7,896 nucleotides of DNA. It comes from Frankiales bacterium (GTDB taxonomy: Bacteria > Actinomycetota > Actinomycetes > Mycobacteriales > SCTD01). The stretch lies in contig JAODNF010000218.1 in NCBI GenBank assembly GCA_025464915.1, positions 1 to 7,896 on the forward strand, given 5' to 3'. The position numbers were made by a program, and so were the translations under genes. The notes under the pieces are model-generated. The model was given only the letters and a program-made list of their open reading frames with translations. It did not search any database and was not told the DNA's origin. Positions 1-5,100 of the stretch are shown here, in pieces. The stretch's first letter is position 1. Each line of letters starts with the position of its first letter.

Positions 1-164
1 CCCTCGCGCCGGGCCAGATCGTCGTGGTCGACATCGAGGGCGAGGGCGAGGAGGCGAAGTTCGTCTTCCGAGGCGAGGACAAGCCGGTCACCGTGCCGGA
101 CGCACCGCCCGTCGACCTCGCCGGCTCGGTCGAGGGCGGCGCCCCCGCGGCCGAGGAGGCCTGA
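1..164 (+). CDS. clpC: ClpC ATPase, C-terminal tail (partial, 5' end outside window)
   Basis: The last 53 codons of an open frame enter from the left edge and stop at TGA 162-164. The peptide contains LAPGQIVVVDIEGEG, then KFVFRGEDKP, then VPDAPPVDLAG and an acidic Ala-rich end. This is the pattern of the extreme C-terminus of actinobacterial ClpC, the AAA+ unfoldase that feeds substrates to the ClpP protease in the cytoplasm. No ATPase motif is in view, so the call rests on the tail alone and on synteny: in actinobacteria clpC lies in the same general region as mutY and disA. A strong hairpin terminator follows 17 bases after the stop. Other Clp/HSP100 family members are possible, but this tail is typical of ClpC. 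Confidence 0.82.
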   Translation, partial: LAPGQIVVVDIEGEGEEAKFVFRGEDKPVTVPDAPPVDLAGSVEGGAPAAEEA

Positions 165-180
165 GCACCCCGGCGCCAGG

Positions 181-209
181 AGGGCCGGTCCGCACGTCGG
201 ACCGGCCCT
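181..209 (+). terminator. Intrinsic terminator after clpC
   Basis: A perfect 11-bp inverted repeat is visible: AGGGCCGGTCC (181-191) pairs with GGACCGGCCCT (199-209) around the 7-base loop GCACGTC. It is followed by a short pyrimidine stretch (TCTGC), not a long T run, which is common in high-GC actinobacteria. It lies just after the ClpC stop and before the promoter of the kinase gene, so it should separate the two transcripts. Confidence 0.82.
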
Positions 210-268
210 TCTGCACGCGCGCGGGCGCGACGCCGACCGCAGGTCCCCTGTCGAGGCGGAAGAGGGCG

Positions 269-281
269 TAGCGTCCGGCCT
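269..281 (+). promoter_or_regulatory. Probable leaderless promoter (-10 TAGCGT) of the histidine kinase gene
   Basis: TAGCGT at 269-274 fits the actinobacterial -10 consensus TANNNT. Seven bases separate it from the GTG start at 282, so transcription would begin at or next to the start codon and give a leaderless mRNA. There is no Shine-Dalgarno sequence just before the GTG, which agrees with this. I do not see a convincing -35 hexamer upstream. The -10 match is short, so this is a sequence-based prediction only. Confidence 0.5.
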
Positions 282-1760
282 GTGACGAGTCCGGTGCAGG
301 AGGGCGCCATCGGCGAGCTCTTCCACGCGACGCCGGACGCGGTGCTCGTCTTCGCCGACGGCCAGCTCGTCGCGAGCAACGCCAACGCGGAGGTGCTGTT
401 CGGCGCGGCACCCGCTGCTGTCGACCACGGGCGGTTGCGGGCGGAGGTCCCGCGGGGGGCCACGTTGCACCGGGTGGTGCTCGGCCCCGGGACCGTGGTC
501 GACGTGATCCGTCGGGCCGTCGGCGGCTTCGACGTGCTCATCCTGCGGGACGTCAGCCGCTCGGTCCGGCAGGCCGACGGGCTGCGGCGCATCGCCGCGG
601 TGAGCCGCGGCCTGATCGGCGCGGCACCGTCTGTCGCCGAGGTCGCGCAGGTGCTCGTGACGGAGGCCAAGGAGCTCACGGGCGCCGCCTACAGCGCCCT
701 GCTCCTGCTGAAGCCGGGGTCTCTCACCGAGACCAGCCACTTCGCCTACGACGCCCCGCGGCACCTGTTCCCCGCGCACATGCCGCGCGTCGTCGGCCTG
801 CTTGCCGTGCCGGTGCAGGCGCGCGCAGCGGCCCGGCTCGACGACATCCGGGGCCACCCGGCAGGTGTGGGGCTGCCGGGTGTGCACCCGCCGATCGGCC
901 CGCTGGTGGCCGTGCCGGTGCTGACCGGGACCGAGGTGCTCGGCGAGCTCGCGGTGGCCAACCCGCCGGGAAGCCGCGTGTTCGACGACGTCGACGAGCA
1001 GCTGCTCGAGGACCTTGCCGCGCACGTCGCCGTCGCGGTCACGTGGGCCCGCCAGTCCGAGGGGCAGCGCGAGCGCGAGCTGCAGCGCCAGGAGGTCGTC
1101 GACACCGCCCGGCACGACATCCGCACACCGCTCGGCGCCGGGAAGGGCTATGCCGCGCTGCTCGCCCGCAAGCTCGACAAGATGTCCCCGGAGCAGGTCG
1201 CCACGGCTCTCGAGGGCCTGACCAGCTCCTTCGAGCGGATCGAGTCGTTCAGCGAGCGGCTCCTCGTCGACGAGCGCCACCACCTGGTGGGCGTCGAGCC
1301 GGTCCTGGCCGACGTCAACGTCGCGGAGCTGCTGGACCAGCTCGCGCGCGACGTGCAGGCGGGCAGCGGCCGCGTCGTCGAGGTGCTCCTCGCCGAGGGC
1401 ACGCCGAGCCACCTGCGCGGCGACCCGGAGATGGTCCGGGAGGTCCTCGACAACCTCGTGGGCAACGCCCTGAAGCACACCCCGGACCTGACACCGGTGG
1501 TGCTGAGCGCGCGCGTCGAGGGCGACCAGGTGCGGTTCGACGTCCGTGACCAGGGCCCGGGGATCCCGGAGACCGAGCAGGCGTCGTTGTTCGAGCGGTG
1601 GACCAGGACCGACAGCAGCCGTTCCCGGCAGCTGCCGGGGTTTGGGCTGGGCCTGTCCATCGTGAAGCGGCTGGTGACAGCGCACGGCGGTTCGCTCGGG
1701 GTGAGCTCGCGCTCGGGTGAGGGGGCGACCTTCTGGGTCACCTTCCCGGTGCCTGCGTGA
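282..1760 (+). CDS. Soluble PAS/GAF sensor histidine kinase
   Basis: A 492-residue sensor kinase that should autophosphorylate on histidine in response to a cytoplasmic signal. A PAS-like domain lies at about residues 10-95 and a GAF domain at about 105-255. The HisKA dimerisation/phosphoacceptor region (about 265-330) has the H-box ARHDIRTPL with H278. The HATPase domain (about 375-490) has the N box NLVGNALKHT (N391, N395), G1 DQGPGIP (D423), F-box-like LFERW and G2 GFGLGLS (453-459). No transmembrane segment or signal peptide is seen, so the ligand is probably internal: a small molecule, redox state or light, as is usual for PAS/GAF. GTG 282 is chosen because it starts just ahead of the PAS region and 7 bases after a -10 element. 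The stop overlaps the next gene, a lone receiver, which is its likely partner. It is not CheA: it has no P1 or CheW-like domain, and its phosphohistidine sits in a HisKA region. Confidence 0.92.
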   Translation: MTSPVQEGAIGELFHATPDAVLVFADGQLVASNANAEVLFGAAPAAVDHGRLRAEVPRGATLHRVVLGPGTVVDVIRRAVGGFDVLILRDVSRSVRQADGLRRIAAVSRGLIGAAPSVAEVAQVLVTEAKELTGAAYSALLLLKPGSLTETSHFAYDAPRHLFPAHMPRVVGLLAVPVQARAAARLDDIRGHPAGVGLPGVHPPIGPLVAVPVLTGTEVLGELAVANPPGSRVFDDVDEQLLEDLAAHVAVAVTWARQSEGQRERELQRQEVVDTARHDIRTPLGAGKGYAALLARKLDKMSPEQVATALEGLTSSFERIESFSERLLVDERHHLVGVEPVLADVNVAELLDQLARDVQAGSGRVVEVLLAEGTPSHLRGDPEMVREVLDNLVGNALKHTPDLTPVVLSARVEGDQVRFDVRDQGPGIPETEQASLFERWTRTDSSRSRQLPGFGLGLSIVKRLVTAHGGSLGVSSRSGEGATFWVTFPVPA

Positions 1761-2131
1761 CGCATCGCGTCGTCCTCGTCGAGGACGACCCCACGGTGCG
1801 CGGCGTCATCGAGATCCTGCTCGCCACCGAGCCGGACCTCGAGCTCGTCGGTACGGCCGTGACCGCCGAGGACGGCATCCGCCTCGTCGCCGAGCACCTG
1901 CCCGACCTCGTCCTTCTCGACAACCAGCTCGTCGGTGCGATGACCGGGGTTCAGGCGGCCCCGTCGATGAAGGCCGCCGCCCCGTCGGTGGTGGTCCTGC
2001 TCTGCACCGCCCTCGACCTCGCGCACGTCGCCGAGGGCGATGCAGCCATCGACGGCTACCTGCGCAAGGAGAACCTCGTCGACCTCGTCGAGAGGGTCCG
2101 CGCGCTGCTGCCTCAGCCCGGCAGCGCGTAG
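1757..2131 (+). CDS. Stand-alone response regulator receiver domain
   Basis: This 124-residue protein is a single CheY-like receiver with no output domain. The acidic pocket is E9-D10-D11, the phosphoacceptor is D55 (LVLLDNQL), the switch threonine is T84 (LLCTA), and K104 lies in GYLRKE. These are all the residues needed to accept a phosphoryl group. The usual proline after the phosphoacceptor (DxxMP) is missing, and the conserved glycine is at D+9, not D+8, so the loop at the phosphorylation site is atypical. Sequence style is closer to NarL-type receivers than to E. coli CheY. The GTG start overlaps the kinase stop by 4 bases with no Shine-Dalgarno sequence, so translation is probably coupled to the kinase. 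With no effector domain it must act by protein contact or as a phosphorelay intermediate, as Spo0F does. Its 3' end overlaps mutY by 19 bases on the other strand. Confidence 0.9.
   Translation: MTHRVVLVEDDPTVRGVIEILLATEPDLELVGTAVTAEDGIRLVAEHLPDLVLLDNQLVGAMTGVQAAPSMKAAAPSVVVLLCTALDLAHVAEGDAAIDGYLRKENLVDLVERVRALLPQPGSA
2101..2128. terminator. Possible bidirectional hairpin terminator in the receiver/mutY 3' overlap
   Basis: CGCGCTGC (2101-2108) pairs perfectly with GCAGCGCG (2121-2128) around a 12-base loop. It sits exactly where the two convergent genes end and lies within the last codons of the receiver. There is no T tract on either side. It could act on both strands, but GC-rich coding sequence gives such repeats by chance fairly often. 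Confidence 0.3.
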
Positions 2132-2985
2132 CGGCCGTCGGGCAGCGGGTCCACGAGGCCGTCGACCACCAGTCCGTCGAGGGCCCGGGCCCGCTGGACC
2201 GGCTCGTCCCAGACCTGCTCGAGCACCGCCGCGGGGACCGGCTCCGACGCGTCGCGCAGCACGGCCATCAGGCGGCCGCGCACCTGGCGGTCCGTCCCGG
2301 CGTATCCCTGCGGCCTCTTCACGGGTGCGTCCAGCGCCGGGGACCCCGCCGCCAGCCAGCGGCACCAGGCGGCGACCGGGCAAGAGGCGCACAGCGGGGA
2401 GCGGGCCGTGCAGACCAGGGCCCCGAGCTCCATGAAGGCGATCGACAGCGTCGCCGCGTCCTCGTCCAGGACGGGCAGCAGCGTCGCGACGAGCGCCAGG
2501 TCCTTCTTGGTCACCGGGGCGTCCGCCACGCCCTCGACCAGGCGGGCGACGACCCGTCGCACATTGGTGTCGACCACCGGGTGCCGCTGGCGCAGGGCGA
2601 AGACCGCGACGGCCCGCGCCGTGTAGTCGCCGACGCCCGGCAGAGCGAGCAGCTCCTCGACGGTCGTCGGCAGGTTCCCGTCGTGCCTGTCCACGACTCG
2701 GGCGCAGGCCGCGTGCAGCCGCAGCGCACGACGGGGGTAGCCCAGCCGGCCCCACTGTCGCACCGCCTCCCCGGACGGCGCCGATGCCAGCGCCCGTGCC
2801 GTCGGCCAGCGGGCGACCCACTCGAGGTAGGCGGGCACCACCCGGGCCACCGGCGTCTGCTGCAGCATGACCTCGCTGACCAGGACCTGGTACGGCGTGG
2901 TCCCCGTCCGCCGCCACGGCAGGTCGCGGGCGTGCTCGGCGTACCAGTCGACCAGCTGCTGGCGGGTGGCGGTTCGCAAGGGCAT
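2113..2985 (-). CDS. mutY: A/G-specific adenine glycosylase MutY (short form, no NUDIX domain)
   Basis: Base-excision repair enzyme that removes adenine mispaired with 8-oxoguanine. Numbering here is from the alternative TTG at 3000 (295 residues); subtract 5 for the ATG start. The catalytic glutamate is E43 in SEVMLQQTPV, the helix-hairpin-helix is LPGVGDYTA (120-128), and the catalytic aspartate is D144 in VVDTNVRRV. The [4Fe-4S] cysteines C197-x6-C204-x2-C207-x5-C213 are all present. About 80 residues follow, with a winged-helix-like look (RGRLMAVLRD, then RARALDGLVVDGLV). The C-terminal NUDIX-like domain of E. coli MutY is absent, as in other short actinobacterial MutY proteins. I prefer ATG at 2985 (290 residues) because it has a purine-rich GGGGAG just ahead, although the spacing is short. 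TTG 3000 has no such site. It is divergent from the anchored protein gene and convergent with the receiver gene. Confidence 0.93.
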   Translation of the reverse strand: MPLRTATRQQLVDWYAEHARDLPWRRTGTTPYQVLVSEVMLQQTPVARVVPAYLEWVARWPTARALASAPSGEAVRQWGRLGYPRRALRLHAACARVVDRHDGNLPTTVEELLALPGVGDYTARAVAVFALRQRHPVVDTNVRRVVARLVEGVADAPVTKKDLALVATLLPVLDEDAATLSIAFMELGALVCTARSPLCASCPVAAWCRWLAAGSPALDAPVKRPQGYAGTDRQVRGRLMAVLRDASEPVPAAVLEQVWDEPVQRARALDGLVVDGLVDPLPDGRYALPG

Positions 2986-3014
2986 GGCTCCCCGATCCAA
3001 CCAGGCTCGCTGGA

Positions 3015-3026
3015 TAGGGTTCGCGC
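3015..3026 (+). promoter_or_regulatory. Probable leaderless promoter (-10 TAGGGT) of the secreted protein gene
   Basis: TAGGGT at 3015-3020 matches TANNNT and is followed by exactly six bases before GTG 3027, the usual distance from -10 to transcript start. No Shine-Dalgarno sequence precedes the GTG. The 41-base gap to the mutY start also has to carry the divergent mutY promoter, which I cannot place with confidence. Confidence 0.5.
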
Positions 3027-3641
3027 GTGGTCATGCACCCGGTGGGACCGCTGCCGGCCTCGACGTACTGGCGTCGCCGTGCCGCTCTCGCCCTCGGCCT
3101 GCTGGTCGGGCTGCTGCTGCTGAGGTCGTGCACCGGTGGTGGGAGCGCCCCGGGCAAGCACGTCTCGACGAAGCCGAGCGCCACCCCCTCCGCGACGTCG
3201 CGCGCTTCCGCGGGACCGTCGGCCACGAAGGCGCCGGTCACGACGGCGGCCGGCACCTGCCCGGACTCCGCGCTGAGGCTGGTCGTGAAGCCGGACCTGT
3301 CGACGTACCCGGTCGGCACGAACCCGTCGTTCACGCTGACCGTCACCAACACCTCCGCCACCGCCTGCAAGCGCGACCTCGGCGCCAAGGCGGTGTCGCT
3401 GACGGTGGTCAGCGGGACGGCCCGGACGTGGAACAGCGACGACTGCAGCAACGGCACCGACTCCGCCCTGACGACGCTCGCGCCGAACAAGGAGGTGCTC
3501 GTCGTCGACTACCACTGGAACGGCCTGCGATCGCTTCCCGGTTGCCCCGCGCCCCGCGCGCAGGCCACCGCCGGGACCTACCAGGTCAGCGGCACCGTCG
3601 GCACGCTGACCAGCGCCAGGGTGGTCTTCCACTTCCGCTAG
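3027..3641 (+). CDS. Secreted or membrane-anchored protein with Ser/Thr/Pro stalk and one beta-rich (Ig-like) domain
   Basis: A 204-residue protein of unknown function. A short cytoplasmic stretch with WRRR is followed by a hydrophobic segment (about 18-32), then SC at 34-35. The sequence LRSC35 is lipobox-like, but Arg at -2 is not canonical, so it may be an uncleaved anchor instead. Residues 40-75 are a flexible stalk rich in Ser, Thr, Pro, Ala and Lys. The rest (78-204) looks like an all-beta extracellular domain, with YPVGTNPSFTLTVTNTS, WNSDDC and a final beta strand VVFHFR. Four cysteines (C78, C114, C140, C173) could form two disulfides outside the cell. From memory it resembles anchored proteins that sit near disA and mutY in other actinobacteria; I could not check this. 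If so, it belongs to the old neighbourhood and not to the chemosensory set. GTG 3027 is chosen from the -10 spacing; ATG 3033 is an alternative. Confidence 0.72.
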   Translation: MVMHPVGPLPASTYWRRRAALALGLLVGLLLLRSCTGGGSAPGKHVSTKPSATPSATSRASAGPSATKAPVTTAAGTCPDSALRLVVKPDLSTYPVGTNPSFTLTVTNTSATACKRDLGAKAVSLTVVSGTARTWNSDDCSNGTDSALTTLAPNKEVLVVDYHWNGLRSLPGCPAPRAQATAGTYQVSGTVGTLTSARVVFHFR

Positions 3642-3695
3642 CCCGCACGCCTCAAGCAGCGCCTGAAACCGGACGACACTCCTGCGTGGGGACAC

Positions 3696-3701
3696 AAGGG
3701 G
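3696..3701 (+). promoter_or_regulatory. Ribosome binding site deciding the Hpt start
   Basis: AAGGGG at 3696-3701 is the only good Shine-Dalgarno match near the start of the Hpt frame. It lies 5 bases before GTG 3707, but overlaps GTG 3701 and lies downstream of GTG 3686. It therefore favours 3707 as the start. I could not find a clear -10/-35 pair in the 65-base gap before it, so this operon may have its own unrecognised promoter or depend on read-through from the upstream gene. Confidence 0.5.
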
Positions 3702-3706
3702 TGCGC

Positions 3707-3991
3707 GTGGACGACGGAACGGTCGCGGCAGCTTCGCTGTCAGCAGCGCTGCCGCCTGCCCTGCTCGCGGACCTGCGGGTCGCCTTCGGCCGCGAGGTCG
3801 ACGCACGGCTGCCGCACCTGCGTGCCGTCACCGACCTGGAGACGGCCCAGCGGGACGCCCACACGATCGCCAGCGCGGCCTGGGTGATCGGTGAGCCGGT
3901 CATCGCCAAGCTCGCCCGCGAGGTCGAGAGCGGCCTGCCCGGTGGTCCCGTGGCGGAGCTCGTCGCGGCGCTCGAGAGGTACCTCGCGTGA
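3707..3991 (+). CDS. Stand-alone Hpt (histidine phosphotransfer) protein
   Basis: A 94-residue, almost wholly helical protein. The segment AHTIASAAWVIGEPVIAKLA followed by REVE matches the Hpt signature (AH-x-L-KGSA-xx-LG-xx-L-xx-LA-xxLE), which places the phosphoaccepting histidine at H52. The Lys-Gly that normally follows is replaced by Ala-Ser, so the motif is degenerate around an intact histidine. Such proteins pass phosphoryl groups between receiver aspartates. Similar Hpt domains also form the P1 domain of CheA. The gene is first in a run of five tightly overlapping genes, and its stop overlaps the cheB start (GTGA). CheB has a receiver domain and is the obvious partner. The protein is too small to have kinase activity. 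It could equally be a non-phosphorylated Hpt-like adaptor. Confidence 0.75.
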   Translation: MDDGTVAAASLSAALPPALLADLRVAFGREVDARLPHLRAVTDLETAQRDAHTIASAAWVIGEPVIAKLAREVESGLPGGPVAELVAALERYLA

Positions 3992-5100
3992 CCTCGGCCG
4001 CGAGCACCACCCCCACCGCCGTCGTCGTGGTCGACGACAGCCCCGTGCAGCGCCGGTTCGTCCGCGCCGCCGTGGAGGCCGACCCGGCCTTCACCGTCGT
4101 CGGCGAGGCTCGCAACGGCAAGGAGGCCGTGGCTCTGGTGGCCCGGCTGCGTCCGGGCGTGGTGCTGATGGACCTCGACCTGCCCGTCATGAGCGGCATC
4201 GAGGCGATCGAGCGGATCATGGCGACGAGCCCCACGCCGATCCTCGTCTACAGCGCCCACGTGGGCGACGGCGAGACGGCCAACGCCCTCGAGGCGCTCG
4301 CGGCCGGTGCCGTCGACGTCCTCGCGAAGCCCGGGGCAGGGGACACCGGCAGCCTCGACGAGTACGCCGACCAGATCCGCAAGAAGCTCCGCGTCGCGTC
4401 GCGGGTCCGCGTCATCACCCATCCCCGCGGCAAGCTCCGGACGCGCGAGACCGCAGGTGCGGTGCACGCGACCCCGCGACTGGGCCTGACCCGGCCGACC
4501 CCGATCGTGGAGGAGGTCGAGGCGCGCGTCGGCGTCAAGCTCGTCGCCATCGGGGCTTCGACCGGCGGCCCGCAGGCGCTGCACACCCTGCTGCGCTGCC
4601 TGCCGCCTGACCTCGAGCAGGCGGTCCTCGTCGTGCAGCACATGGCCGAGGGCTTCATCCCCGGTCTGGCGTCGTGGCTCGACCAGCTCGTCCCGATGCC
4701 CGTCGTCGTCGGCGGCAGCGGGCGCCGGTTGCAGCCGGGGACGATCACCATCGCGCCGAGCGGCCAGAACCTGCTCGTGCAGGACGACCGCCTCCGCGTG
4801 CTCTGCGTCGACCCGGAGCCGGGCCAGTTCCACGTCCCGGGCATCGACCAGTGCTTCGCCTCCGTCGCCGACGCTCTCGGCCCAGATGCCGTCGGCGTGC
4901 TGCTCACCGGCATGGGACGTGACGGGGCGCAGGGTCTGAAGAACATGCGCAGCCGTGGGGCTCCCACCCTCGGTCAGGACGAGGCGACCAGCACGGTCTA
5001 CGGCATGCCGCAGGCCGCGTTCGCCCTCGACGCGATCGACCGCCAGCTGCCGCTCGACGACATCGCCCCGGCGGTCCTGGGCCTGCTGGGCCGGCCGTGA
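3988..5100 (+). CDS. cheB: Chemotaxis response regulator protein-glutamate methylesterase CheB
   Basis: A 370-residue two-domain enzyme that removes methyl groups from (and can deamidate) glutamyl sites on chemoreceptors; its activity is raised by phosphorylation of its receiver. The receiver (about 10-130) has D16-D17, phosphoacceptor D62 (LMDLDLPVMSG), S89 and K114 (AKPG). A basic linker follows to about 180. The esterase domain has the full catalytic triad: S191 in IGASTGGPQAL, H218 in VQHMAEGF and D312 in GMGRDGAQGL. The C-terminal GQDEATSTVYGMPQAA is also typical. One oddity is VPGID near 283, where the family usually has RPSVD. GTG 3988 overlaps the Hpt stop by 4 bases and has AGAGGT 7 bases upstream. 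No receptor is encoded in the window, so the substrate is unknown. Coupling to Hpt suggests its receiver is fed by a relay and not directly by CheA. Confidence 0.95.
   Translation: MTSAASTTPTAVVVVDDSPVQRRFVRAAVEADPAFTVVGEARNGKEAVALVARLRPGVVLMDLDLPVMSGIEAIERIMATSPTPILVYSAHVGDGETANALEALAAGAVDVLAKPGAGDTGSLDEYADQIRKKLRVASRVRVITHPRGKLRTRETAGAVHATPRLGLTRPTPIVEEVEARVGVKLVAIGASTGGPQALHTLLRCLPPDLEQAVLVVQHMAEGFIPGLASWLDQLVPMPVVVGGSGRRLQPGTITIAPSGQNLLVQDDRLRVLCVDPEPGQFHVPGIDQCFASVADALGPDAVGVLLTGMGRDGAQGLKNMRSRGAPTLGQDEATSTVYGMPQAAFALDAIDRQLPLDDIAPAVLGLLGRP

Noticed and set aside
282..1760. Reading the kinase as a CheA
   Set aside because: CheA needs an N-terminal Hpt (P1) and a C-terminal CheW-like (P5) domain. 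Here the phosphohistidine sits in a HisKA helix next to the ATPase domain and the protein ends right after it.
2986..3000. TTG 3000 as mutY start
   Set aside because: It has no ribosome binding site. ATG 2985 has GGGGAG just ahead and loses only five non-conserved residues. Not fully excluded.
1148..3490. Very long open frame on the minus strand, 780 codons
   Set aside because: It runs antisense through the kinase and receiver genes and in a different frame across mutY. The translation is low-complexity Arg/Gly/Pro/Ala-rich with no domain, as expected for GC-rich shadow frames.
2867..3706. Upstream extension of the Hpt frame, giving a 374-residue protein
   Set aside because: The frame is open only by chance across the mutY start and the anchored protein gene. 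The Hpt-like part begins after the AAGGGG ribosome binding site. Starts at 3686 and 3701 remain possible but have no suitable Shine-Dalgarno spacing.
3642..3706. Flagellar-type (sigma-28) or other promoter before the Hpt gene
   Set aside because: I looked for TAAA/GCCGATAA-like and TANNNT elements and for a GAAAC-type -35 (GAAACC occurs near 3665), but found no paired element at acceptable spacing.
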